Assembly (NCBI GenBank): GCA_019635775.1 | Contig: JAHBYU010000007.1 | Coordinates: forward strand, 62,001 to 126,000 | Length of the DNA stretch: 64,000 nt | From: Rhizobiaceae bacterium | Lineage (GTDB): Bacteria; Pseudomonadota; Alphaproteobacteria; Rhizobiales; Rhizobiaceae | Direction: 5' to 3' | In this document: piece after piece, positions 17,953-26,230 of the stretch | Position numbering within the stretch: position 1 is the stretch's first letter | Layout: the number at the start of each line of letters is the position of its first letter | The notes under the pieces: model-generated | Seen by the model: only the letters and a program-made list of their open reading frames with translations | Told to the model about the DNA's origin: nothing | The model's database searches: none | Program-made: the position numbers and the translations under genes

Positions 17953-18875
17953 CGCCGCAGCGCCTCGACGATCGCCTCCGCGAGCACCAGGCCGTCCAGC
18001 GCATCCTGTGGCGACACCGGCCATTTGACGATGTCAGAGCGAATGCCTCCAAGAAAGCATTCCAGTTCGGTTCGCAACGGATCGTCATGTATATCGAGGG
18101 CAATGCGTTCGCGTTCGGCGCCGAAGATGTCGATATGGCTGCCGGCAACAAGTTCCGCGCTTCCCCCGGAACCGACAATCTCAACGATGTCAGCCGGGCA
18201 ATCGGCACCGGGGTGAAGCCATGCCGTCGAAAGCCGCCAGATCGTTCCCGATCCAGTTTCGAGGCAAGCAGTCGTCAGTGAGCGCGGCGTTCCAGCCGGA
18301 TGTCGCCTGGCATACGTCAACCGCGCAGTCTCACCGCTGAACCATAGCGCAAGATCGATGTCATGGATCATCGTCATCAGCACCGGATCGATGTCGCGAT
18401 AGCGGTCCGCATGACCTGCGTCTCGATAGCGTCGCGAGCTGAACTGGAGCAGCTTGCCAATGCGTCCGCCGGCCAACACGTCACGCAATTGCCTGTGTCC
18501 GGATGAGAACCGAAGGATGTGAGCGGGCAGGAGGCGATTCTGACTGGTATTTGCAGCTTCGCAAAGGCCGGCCATCGTCTTTGCATCGGGCGCAACAGGC
18601 TTCTCGACCAGAACCGGGATCGCCTTTGCCATCGCCGCCAGCGCCAGGGGCGCATGGGCGTGCGCTGGGGTCGCGATCACGATCCCGTCGGGACGGAAAC
18701 GCTCGGTCAGTGCAAAGGAATCGGCATCAGCATCGGCGAGATCGAAATCGACGCGCATTGTCTCGCGGGCTTCTTCCCTAGGTTCGGCAACGGCAAGCGA
18801 AAGGCCCCCGATGGCCGCAAGCGTCTTGAGATGCTCCCTGCCGAACAGGCCGCCTCCCGCCACAAGTATCTTCAC
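17949..18875 (-). CDS. Gfo/Idh/MocA-family NAD(P) oxidoreductase
   Basis: A 308-residue dehydrogenase. The Rossmann motif VAGGGLFGREH is at the N-terminus and VEKPVAP marks the family's EKP motif near residue 95. The GTG at 18875 was chosen because GGAGGG lies 9 bases upstream and it overlaps the preceding stop (GTGA). Family members oxidise sugars, inositols or related cyclic polyols. It sits between a PLP lyase and a possible lactonase. Substrate unknown. Confidence 0.82.
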   Translation of the reverse strand: MKILVAGGGLFGREHLKTLAAIGGLSLAVAEPREEARETMRVDFDLADADADSFALTERFRPDGIVIATPAHAHAPLALAAMAKAIPVLVEKPVAPDAKTMAGLCEAANTSQNRLLPAHILRFSSGHRQLRDVLAGGRIGKLLQFSSRRYRDAGHADRYRDIDPVLMTMIHDIDLALWFSGETARLTYARRHPAGTPRSLTTACLETGSGTIWRLSTAWLHPGADCPADIVEIVGSGGSAELVAGSHIDIFGAERERIALDIHDDPLRTELECFLGGIRSDIVKWPVSPQDALDGLVLAEAIVEALRR

Positions 18876-19816
18876 GGCGCTGTGCCCTCCGCGCCCGCGC
18901 CACAGACGATCGCGCATATCCGCTTGCTGTCTTTGAAGATCGGGTCACCGCTTCGCAGCGCCGCGATCGAGGCCGCCCCGGAGAGATCTGAGGCGATCCC
19001 GAACTCGAACCACAGCCATTGAGAGGCTTCGAGCATTGCGTCGTCGGAAACCAGCACCATCTCGTCGATGTTTCGCTGCGCGACCTCGAAGATGCGCTCG
19101 TCTGTACGCCGGCAGGACATCGTCGCCACGCGGCTCGTTATCTCAGGGAGCGAAACCACGTGCCCCGCATCCAGACTTGCCTTGATGGTCGGCGAGCCGA
19201 CCGGCTCGACTGCAACCACACGCACGTCCGGCAGCCGGGCCTTGAGGGCGGTGGACAGTCCTGTGACCAGCCCGCCGCCGCCGATGGCGACCACGATCGT
19301 ATCGAAGTCACGGATCTGGTCGATAATCTCGAGGCCGAGCGTGCCTTGGCCGGCGACAACAAGCGGATCTGCGAAAGGATGAAAATAGGAGGCTCCGCTG
19401 GAGCGTGCGTAGTCGTGGGCGGCCTCGTTGGACACGGACCATTCGGCTCCGACGATGCGCACGTCCGCACCCCATGCCCGCATCTTTTCAACCTTGGCCG
19501 GAGAAACTGTCTCGGGAACGAAGACCACCGCCGGAACGCCTGCCACCTTTGCCGTGCGGGCTACCGCAAGCCCATGATTGCCGCCGGAAGCTGTCACGAT
19601 ACCGGCGCTTATCTGGTCGGCTGGCGTGCCGAGCAGGCGGTTCATGGCACCGCGCGCCTTGAACGAACCCGTGACCTGCTGGAGTTCTAGCTTCATGACG
19701 ACGCTGGCGGCTACCGGCAGCGGGTCGCGGGCGTGCGACGCCTCCATGATCGGGGTGCGGCGGATGTAGGGGGAAATCCTCTCCCGCGCGACTGCTATGT
19801 CCTCGATCGTGATCAT
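18872..19816 (-). CDS. EutB-like PLP lyase (serine/threonine dehydratase family)
   Basis: A 314-residue fold-type II PLP enzyme without an ACT domain. GSFKARGAMN holds the PLP Lys, ASGGNHGLA the substrate loop, and IGGGGLVTG the phosphate loop. It is a distant paralogue of EutB at 5226 and has the same length class. It overlaps both neighbours by 4 bases; upstream is a DoeB-like deacetylase, so two ectoine-type steps are adjacent here. A beta-elimination on a hydroxy- or acyloxy-amino acid is likely; catabolic threonine dehydratase is the alternative. Confidence 0.82.
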   Translation of the reverse strand: MITIEDIAVARERISPYIRRTPIMEASHARDPLPVAASVVMKLELQQVTGSFKARGAMNRLLGTPADQISAGIVTASGGNHGLAVARTAKVAGVPAVVFVPETVSPAKVEKMRAWGADVRIVGAEWSVSNEAAHDYARSSGASYFHPFADPLVVAGQGTLGLEIIDQIRDFDTIVVAIGGGGLVTGLSTALKARLPDVRVVAVEPVGSPTIKASLDAGHVVSLPEITSRVATMSCRRTDERIFEVAQRNIDEMVLVSDDAMLEASQWLWFEFGIASDLSGAASIAALRSGDPIFKDSKRICAIVCGAGAEGTAP

Positions 19817-20835
19817 GCGCGCTGCCCGTAGGGGGAGGCGACGACGATACAGCAGTTTCCAGGTGATACGCGGCCGGGATGTCGTTTCCCGTATACGATT
19901 CCGTCGATCCCGTAATGCAGGGTGACCGGCTGCGCGGTGATGTCCCAGGTCTGGTGGATGCGGCCGGCCGGCTGGCCTGCGGAAACGGTCTCGCCATTTT
20001 CATGGAAAGGCTCGAAAATCCCGTCCACCGGTGCGTAGACGTAAGCGGAAGGCCCTGCGAGTTCGAGGACTGGCCGGTCGTTCCTTCGCACGCCGCCACC
20101 TTCCACTACATCGAGATGGGCGAGGACGTTGCGAACGCCTTTTCGGCAGATTTCGAGCGCATCGAGCGAAACGGTGCCGCAGCCGCGCATCTCGGTTCCG
20201 ATCGTGACGAGCCCAGCCCTGCAGGCGGTCGCGGTTGCCGTGCGCTGATCTCCTAGGTTGGCAACCACCACGGAATAGGGCGCGTCGAAGGCCCTGACGG
20301 CCTCGACGTTGCGGCGGTGCAGGTCGGGATCGGGCGTTGGCTCGATGATCGCACTCGGCAGGATGTCCAGCGAAGAACCTCCCGAATGCAGATCGAGGAA
20401 GGCATCCGCCATCGGAAATATGCATTGCGAGACATAGGCGGCGATCTGCTGCGTTATTGTTCCCATGCCGTCGCCCGGCCAGACCCGATTGAAGTTCAGC
20501 CCATCGACAGGAGAGGTGCGCTTAGCAGCGCGCACGGCATGGACGTTGTTGGCCGGCATCAGGATGAGGCGACCTTGAATCGAGCCGGGGTCAAGGTCGC
20601 GGGCGAGTTCGCCGATGACGATTGGGCCTTCGTACTCGTCACCGTGATTGCCGCCTTCCAGAACGACGGTCGGACCGGTGCCATTCGCGATAACCCCGAT
20701 CGGAACCTGCGTCACACCCCAGGCATCGTCGTGCGGCGAATGGGGAAAGCTTATGAAACCGAGCTGGCGACCACGCTTGTCGAAGTCGATGCTGGTGAAG
20801 GCGTTTCCGGTATAGTTCTGCGGAGTGTCTAGCAT
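19813..20835 (-). CDS. DoeB/EutE-like deacetylase (AstE/aspartoacylase family)
   Basis: A 340-residue Zn carboxypeptidase-fold amidohydrolase. EGGNHGDEYEG supplies the HxxE metal ligands and FLDLHSGGSS the third His. The whole-length pattern (N-terminal IDFDKRGRQLGF, TSPVDGLNFNRVWPG, C-terminal YVYAPVDGIFEPF) is that of N-acetyl-diaminobutyrate deacetylases of ectoine loci rather than succinylglutamate desuccinylase. It is 9 kb from the ectoine genes and inside another operon. It could supply the missing ectoine step in trans or act on an analogous N-acyl amino acid. Confidence 0.8.
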   Translation of the reverse strand: MLDTPQNYTGNAFTSIDFDKRGRQLGFISFPHSPHDDAWGVTQVPIGVIANGTGPTVVLEGGNHGDEYEGPIVIGELARDLDPGSIQGRLILMPANNVHAVRAAKRTSPVDGLNFNRVWPGDGMGTITQQIAAYVSQCIFPMADAFLDLHSGGSSLDILPSAIIEPTPDPDLHRRNVEAVRAFDAPYSVVVANLGDQRTATATACRAGLVTIGTEMRGCGTVSLDALEICRKGVRNVLAHLDVVEGGGVRRNDRPVLELAGPSAYVYAPVDGIFEPFHENGETVSAGQPAGRIHQTWDITAQPVTLHYGIDGIVYGKRHPGRVSPGNCCIVVASPYGQRA

Positions 20836-21950
20836 GGCATCCGTTCTTGTGAGTGGCGGTCTCGGTCACCGCGGACTGCTTCGATAGTTGACTGGAGCTT
20901 CCGGCATGCAGTCGCGTCGAGGGCGCCGAAGCGGAAGTTGGTTCTGAAACCTGCACCGGGTTCGATCCAGACCAGTTGTGCGTTCTTTGTGGCCGCTGCA
21001 AGTCCATCGGGCGGAGCAGTGGCGGGCAGGACAAGGCCAAGTGCATCCTGGTCTCCGCTCCGTGTGATCCAGCGCACCGCGTAGGGAAGATCTTGCGAAC
21101 GATAACTCACGAAATCACAACTGCCGTCAGGAAATTTCTGCATGGCATGGGCCCAACCGTCGCCATCCGCGGCAGCCTTCATGGTCAGAACGAGCTCGGG
21201 TTCGATCGGCTGACCGGCTTCCAGCATCCGGTGTGATGATGGGTTCATGGCGATCGCGTCGTGATAGCCGCGTACGCAAGGTGATACATCCTCCGGGAGA
21301 TCGGGCGCCCGCACGAACGAATCCTTGATGTCGTCGCGAACGGTGTCGACAAGGATGCCGCCATCGATCGGGCGGAAATTGATATGGGCGAGGTAGAGGA
21401 ACGGCATAGGCTTCAGCGATCGGTTCTCGACCTCGATCGTGGCTTCGAAGTACGTGGAACCCTCATGCAACCGCAGGCTCGGGCAAGCCTCGAAGTCGTG
21501 GCTGAAGGCACGCCGGTCGCGGCCTGAGCCCGTCAGTTCGACATAAGATCCTGTGTCGTCCTGGCCAAATACTAGCGCCGCTTCCTGATAGGGCAGGTTG
21601 GGCAATTCTCCATGCAGCGGATGCGTGTCGTCGGGGCCGGGGTTGCCCATCGAGGTGCCGCCGCAGTGGATGAAGAAGGCCCCATAGGTTGAGAGATAGT
21701 CACGCGTTGGTACCGGCTCGTCAAACATGGAGCGCATGGTCAGCCTTCGCCCATGGAACTCCGCATCCCAGACCTGTTGTCCCTGAAAGGGAAGGAGGAT
21801 CGCCGATCCTTCGCCGTTGACCACACGGAGCGCAGCAACACCGGAGCGATAGCGGAATGCCGAGACGTGGATGCCGCCCATGGCAGCGAGCGACCTCTCG
21901 CTTTTGCCGAACATGCGCTCGTCAAGGTGAATGGTGACAGGCTGCGTCAT
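20829..21950 (-). CDS. DUF4432 family protein (aldose-1-epimerase-like)
   Basis: A 373-residue protein of the galactose mutarotase-like superfamily. Seen: LPFQGQQVWDAEFHGRRL near residue 55, YGAFFIHCGGTSMGNPGP, HPLHGELPNLPYQ, and LAHINFRPIDGG. No signal peptide. Relatives occur in sugar and sugar-acid catabolic operons and their activity is mostly undefined. It overlaps the DoeB-like gene by 7 bases. Its presence suggests a carbohydrate-like or cyclic hemiacetal moiety in the operon's substrate. Confidence 0.75.
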   Translation of the reverse strand: MTQPVTIHLDERMFGKSERSLAAMGGIHVSAFRYRSGVAALRVVNGEGSAILLPFQGQQVWDAEFHGRRLTMRSMFDEPVPTRDYLSTYGAFFIHCGGTSMGNPGPDDTHPLHGELPNLPYQEAALVFGQDDTGSYVELTGSGRDRRAFSHDFEACPSLRLHEGSTYFEATIEVENRSLKPMPFLYLAHINFRPIDGGILVDTVRDDIKDSFVRAPDLPEDVSPCVRGYHDAIAMNPSSHRMLEAGQPIEPELVLTMKAAADGDGWAHAMQKFPDGSCDFVSYRSQDLPYAVRWITRSGDQDALGLVLPATAPPDGLAAATKNAQLVWIEPGAGFRTNFRFGALDATACRKLQSTIEAVRGDRDRHSQERMPC

Positions 21951-21960
21951 GCCAAATTCC

Positions 21961-23445
21961 TCAGCCCTGCCGCCGCATGCGCGGCACCGCGTTCGCTTCC
22001 ACGGTATGCCCCATCCGCGACAGGAGGGAGCGCGACGCCTCTCGAATCTCGGCGTAGATCGCGCGCTCGTCGAGTTGGGTGAACCGGCCTTCCTCGAGGA
22101 TCACGCGACCGTCGATCACCACGGTATGAACCGACTTCGATCGGGACGCGTAGAACAGATTGCGGATCATGTTCGTGCTGGGCACCATTTCGGGACGGTC
22201 GAGCGTGTGGATGACGATATCTGCCCGCTTTCCCGCTTCCAGCGAGCCGACCTGCTTTTCCAGGCCAACGGCGCGCGCGCCACCGCGCGTTGCCATGTAC
22301 AGGCCATCCTCTGCGATCAGGTAGGTGCGGTCCATGTGAACGTCGCGTGCGGCCATGACGGCGAGGTTGGCCTGTCGCCAGAGATCGAAATCGTTCGACC
22401 AGTTCGGTGAATCCGAGCCCAGCGCTATGCTGGCACCACGCCGCCACAGTTCGGCATGGCGCCCATGCAGGGAACTGCCGTGCCCCCACATCATGGAGGC
22501 TGCTGGTGCCCAGGCGATGGATGCTCCGCTGTCCAGCAAGGCATCGCATTCGGCGTCCGTCAGGTGATTTGCGTGCCCCAGCGTAACATTGCGCGACAAA
22601 AAGCCGGTTTCATGCAGATGCACGAGCGGATCCTTGCCGAAACGGTTGCGGTCGGCTTCCGTGTCTGCCGGGCTGTAGGATTGATGGATGTTGAGCGTGA
22701 CGGACGCAGCGTCGGCGCACGCCTTTGCCTCCATCATCAACTCCTCGCTCGCCGTTCCGAGGCCCAGCACGGCGACATGGCCAGTCACCAGCGCATCGGG
22801 GTCGGCATTGCGCCTGAGCTCGTTTCCCAGCACTGCGAGCGCTTCGGCGCGGGTCTTTGGCGCCCGCTCCAGAACTGTGTGGAGTTTCGCTTGCGCCGCG
22901 CAGGTCGAGCATCCTTGCTTGTCTTCTGTCTTGCCCTGCGCGAAGCCCTGCGGCTGGTCCCAGACGAAAGGATCGCCCAGGATCGCCCGGACCCCGACTT
23001 CATTTGCCGCTTTCGCGGCCATGGCGGGCGTCAGGATGGTTCCGGCCTCCATGAAGCATGTGCTGCCGTTACGCACCATCTCCATGCAGGCGAGCAGGAC
23101 GGAAAAATACTCCTCCTCGTCATTCACCGTATTGTAGAAGTGTCCTTCGAATGTATCGAAGGACTCGCTCTCCACGAGTTGGTCCGGAAGGACGCTGCGA
23201 AACAGATGGTAGGATGCGTGCAGATGGCATTCCACAAACCCTGGATGAACCGGTGCGCCGCCGGCATCGATGGTTTTCGTGGCGCTAAAGGCCAAACCGA
23301 TATCGGAGTCGTAACCGACTGCAAGGATACGACCGCTATCGCCGATCGCTATGGCCCCATTCTCGAAGATCGTACCGTCGTCATCCATGGTGATGACGTA
23401 GCCGTTGCGGATGAGAAGTCGGGCCGACTGAGGTTTGCCGTTCAT
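21961..23445 (-). CDS. ATZ/TRZ-type amidohydrolase (deaminase/chlorohydrolase family)
   Basis: A 494-residue metal-dependent hydrolase of the amidohydrolase superfamily. Metal-ligand motifs: FVECHLHASYH (HxH), the His in LNIHQSYSP, LGHANHL, and the catalytic Asp in LGSDSPNWSND. Members deaminate or dechlorinate N-heterocycles (guanine, cytosine, triazines, S-adenosylhomocysteine). The small beta-domain is split between both ends. It overlaps the PotA-like ATPase stop by 4 bases and is the first enzyme gene after the importer, so it may catalyse the first attack on the imported compound. Confidence 0.83.
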   Translation of the reverse strand: MNGKPQSARLLIRNGYVITMDDDGTIFENGAIAIGDSGRILAVGYDSDIGLAFSATKTIDAGGAPVHPGFVECHLHASYHLFRSVLPDQLVESESFDTFEGHFYNTVNDEEEYFSVLLACMEMVRNGSTCFMEAGTILTPAMAAKAANEVGVRAILGDPFVWDQPQGFAQGKTEDKQGCSTCAAQAKLHTVLERAPKTRAEALAVLGNELRRNADPDALVTGHVAVLGLGTASEELMMEAKACADAASVTLNIHQSYSPADTEADRNRFGKDPLVHLHETGFLSRNVTLGHANHLTDAECDALLDSGASIAWAPAASMMWGHGSSLHGRHAELWRRGASIALGSDSPNWSNDFDLWRQANLAVMAARDVHMDRTYLIAEDGLYMATRGGARAVGLEKQVGSLEAGKRADIVIHTLDRPEMVPSTNMIRNLFYASRSKSVHTVVIDGRVILEEGRFTQLDERAIYAEIREASRSLLSRMGHTVEANAVPRMRRQG

Positions 23446-24509
23446 GTCCCGTCATCCTCGAGAATGGTTGCTGCGTCCTCTGCCCAGCCGAGTGCGACCG
23501 TGTCGCCGACGGCGATGCCGTCAAACTCGTCGTCCCGACCCTCTGCCCAGAAGATGGTATCCGGGTCCAGACGTGTGCCGACCCGTACGTTATTGCCCTG
23601 GTAGATGATTTCAGTGACGAGGCCGTTGACGCGGGCGCCTTCGCCTTGCAATCGAACGGCTTCGGGGCGGATCGACAACACCATGCGCTGACCCGATTCC
23701 AGATGCATTTCGGTGGCCGGGATCACATAGCTTCCGCTGCCGGTCTGCAACGAAGCCTGTCCGTTTCTGGTGTCGACCGTTCCCCGAAGCAGATTGGTGG
23801 CGCCGATGAAGTTCGAGACGAATACCGAGTTCGGCCGGCGATAGATCTCGCGTGGCGTGCCGTGCTGGACAATGCGTCCGTTGTTCATGATTGCGATGCG
23901 GTCGGACATGACCAGCGCCTCGGTCTGGTCGTGGGTGACGAACACGAAGGTGGCTCCGAGGCGCTTCTGGATGGCGCGCAATTCCAGTTGCATCTGTTGG
24001 CGCAGCTTCAGGTCAAGCGCTGACAGGGGCTCATCGAGCAGCAGGACCTGCGGTTCGCTTGCGAGTGCGCGTGCCAATGCCACGCGCTGCGCCTGACCGC
24101 CGCTCAACTGGCCCGGTTCCCGGTCGCCGAAACCTTCCAGCCGAACCAGCGCGAGCATCTCCTCGACACGGGCGTCGATGCGTGTCCGCGCCCAGCCCTT
24201 CACTTTCAATCCGTAGCCTACATTCTCTCGAACGGTCATGTGCGGGAACAGGGCGCCACGCTGGAAGACGAGATTGGTCGGTCGCCTTTCCGGCGGCAGC
24301 CGGGTCACGTCCTCGCCATGGATACGAACACGCCCCTCGCTGGGGCTTTCGAAGCCTGCGATGATGCGCAGCAGGGTGGACTTCCCGCACCCGCTTGCCC
24401 CGAGCAGCGAAACAAATTCTCCCGCGCCGACCTCGAAGTCGACCCGCTCCAGAGCAGTTGTTGCGCCAAAGAGTTTGCGCACCCCGATGATTTCCACCGC
24501 TGTCGTCAC
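23442..24509 (-). CDS. ABC transporter ATP-binding protein (PotA-like)
   Basis: A 355-residue ATPase. Walker A GASGCGKST, signature LSGGQAQR, Walker B VLLLDEPLSALD and the VTHDQTEA switch are followed by a C-terminal TOBE regulatory domain (about 270-350). The GTG at 24509 overlaps the permease stop (GTGA); a longer upstream frame antisense-like in composition was not used. Spermidine/putrescine-type and ferric-type importers share this form. Confidence 0.89.
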   Translation of the reverse strand: MTTAVEIIGVRKLFGATTALERVDFEVGAGEFVSLLGASGCGKSTLLRIIAGFESPSEGRVRIHGEDVTRLPPERRPTNLVFQRGALFPHMTVRENVGYGLKVKGWARTRIDARVEEMLALVRLEGFGDREPGQLSGGQAQRVALARALASEPQVLLLDEPLSALDLKLRQQMQLELRAIQKRLGATFVFVTHDQTEALVMSDRIAIMNNGRIVQHGTPREIYRRPNSVFVSNFIGATNLLRGTVDTRNGQASLQTGSGSYVIPATEMHLESGQRMVLSIRPEAVRLQGEGARVNGLVTEIIYQGNNVRVGTRLDPDTIFWAEGRDDEFDGIAVGDTVALGWAEDAATILEDDGT

Positions 24510-25288
24510 TTGGCCTTCTTCCGATTGATGATGTTGGAGGCGACGACCAGGCATACGAGAACCGAGAGCAAGACCGTCGCGATGGCATTGATGGAGGGAT
24601 CGATGCCGCGGCGCATCAGGCCCCACACCAGAACAGGCACAGTTTGCTGGTTGCCGACGTTGAACCATGTCACCACGAACTCGTCGAGGGAGAGCGCCGC
24701 CGCGAGCATCGCCGCGCCGATTACGGACGGTCGGATCAGCGGCAAGGTGATATCTCTGAAGGCACGCGATGGCGTTGCTCCAAGGTCGCGCGCGGCCTCG
24801 AGAACACTGAAGTCGAAGCTTTCAAGGCGGGCATTCATGGTCAGCACTACGAAAGGCAGGCTGATCAGAACGTGGCCGATTGCTGCGTTGAGCAGGCCTT
24901 GCTGCATTCCGATGCCCCGGAACAACACTGCGAGCGCGATGCCGATGACAAGCAGCGGAACGATGGCCGGCATCAGGCTTGCGGTGAGCAGCGTCGCCCT
25001 CACCCGTGCCCGTTTGATAGTGACGAGCCAGAAGGCAAAGGCCGCGCCCATCGTGCCGGCAAGGACCGCCGAGATCACGGCAAGCACGAGGCTGTTGCGC
25101 AGCGCAGTCGAGATCAATGGGTTGGCGAATGCGTTCGCGTACCAGGCAAGCGTCAGCCCCTCGATAGGCATGCTCAAGCGGGGCGATGTCGTGAACGAGA
25201 AGATCACGATGACCGCAATCGGCGCATAGAGATATGCGAGCACGACGCAGATGAAAGCTGCAGGCAGGATTTTGCGCACCGCTACCAT
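24506..25288 (-). CDS. ABC transporter permease (PotC-like)
   Basis: A 260-residue inner-membrane permease with about six hydrophobic segments and the EAA motif EAARDLGATPSRAFRDI. It is the second permease of the PotABCD-like importer; its start overlaps the first permease gene by 7 bases and its stop overlaps the ATPase start by 4. Confidence 0.88.
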   Translation of the reverse strand: MVAVRKILPAAFICVVLAYLYAPIAVIVIFSFTTSPRLSMPIEGLTLAWYANAFANPLISTALRNSLVLAVISAVLAGTMGAAFAFWLVTIKRARVRATLLTASLMPAIVPLLVIGIALAVLFRGIGMQQGLLNAAIGHVLISLPFVVLTMNARLESFDFSVLEAARDLGATPSRAFRDITLPLIRPSVIGAAMLAAALSLDEFVVTWFNVGNQQTVPVLVWGLMRRGIDPSINAIATVLLSVLVCLVVASNIINRKKAK

Positions 25289-26154
25289 CGCGTCGCCCAG
25301 CGGATCAGACGCATCACCGACAGGTAGGCGAGCAGCATGACGGCAACGACGACGAAAGCCATGCCCGCCCCCAACGGCCAGTTCGACCCGATGCCTCGGA
25401 ACTGATCGGCGATGATGTTGCCGATGAGCATGCTCTGAGAGCCGCCGACGAGCGCCGGTGTCACGAAGTCGCCGGCCGAAAGCAGGAATGCGAAGGCGAA
25501 TGCAGTTCGAAGGCCCGGGATCACCATGGGCACCAGGACCGTGCGCAAAGTGTGCAGCTTGCCAGCGCCGAGATCGCGCGCTGCCTCAATATAGTCGCGC
25601 GAGACGTTGAGCATCGCCGAGTAAAGCGGCAGAACCGCAAGCGGTAGCAAAAGACCGCTCAGCGTGATTACCACGGCGATATTGCTGTATATCAGGAATT
25701 CCAGCGGTTCTTCGATAATGCCAAGCCATTGCAGCGTCGAATTGAGCAATCCCTGCTTTCCCAGGATCGTGCGCCACGCATAGATCCGCACCAGGTAGCC
25801 GCTGAACAGCGATAGCAGGATGATCTGCAGGATAAGCTGGCCGCGCCGCTCGAAGACGAACCGCATGATGTAAGCGATGGCAAACGCGATCGGCACGACA
25901 ATCAGCGCCGTGGCGAAGGCGACACCGATGGTTCGCAGCATGAGCGCGCGGTAGAGCGGCGAAGTGAATATCTTGTGGTAGTTCTCAAGTGTAAAATCGG
26001 GGATCAACTCGAACCCCTTTGCGCGCCAGAAACTCAGTCCCAGAAGGCACAGCATGGGTATTGCGAAGAACACCACATAGAAGATGCCGGCTGGCAGCAT
26101 TGCCAGCTTGCCGTGTCGGCCCGAAGGGGATGATGCGGTAGACGCGCTCGACAT
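25282..26154 (-). CDS. ABC transporter permease (PotB-like)
   Basis: A 290-residue permease with about six membrane segments; the first, near residues 20-40, follows a polar Ser-rich N-terminus. EAA motif EAARDLGAGKLHTLRTV. It is separated from the binding-protein gene by 76 bases carrying a hairpin, while it overlaps its downstream partner by 7 bases. Confidence 0.88.
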   Translation of the reverse strand: MSSASTASSPSGRHGKLAMLPAGIFYVVFFAIPMLCLLGLSFWRAKGFELIPDFTLENYHKIFTSPLYRALMLRTIGVAFATALIVVPIAFAIAYIMRFVFERRGQLILQIILLSLFSGYLVRIYAWRTILGKQGLLNSTLQWLGIIEEPLEFLIYSNIAVVITLSGLLLPLAVLPLYSAMLNVSRDYIEAARDLGAGKLHTLRTVLVPMVIPGLRTAFAFAFLLSAGDFVTPALVGGSQSMLIGNIIADQFRGIGSNWPLGAGMAFVVVAVMLLAYLSVMRLIRWATRW

Positions 26155-26188
26155 TGCTACGTCAGCTCATGAAATGCGACTGGTGAAA

Positions 26189-26220
26189 GGCGGGCAGGCA
26201 GTTCTGAACCGCCTGCCGCC
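26189..26220 (-). terminator. Bulged hairpin after the PotD-like gene, terminator or mRNA stabiliser
   Basis: On the minus strand GGCGGCAGGC pairs with GCCTGCC-CGCC (one bulged C) around an 11-base loop, followed by only three Ts. It lies 11 bases after the binding-protein stop and ahead of the permease gene. A weak terminator or 3'-protecting hairpin is likely. Confidence 0.55.
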
Positions 26221-26230
26221 AAGGACCGGC

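Noticed and set aside
24240..25229. 329-codon plus-strand frame opposite the PotA/PotC-like genes
   Set aside because: Walker and EAA motifs prove the minus-strand genes; the antisense product has Ser/Thr/Arg-biased composition with no fold.
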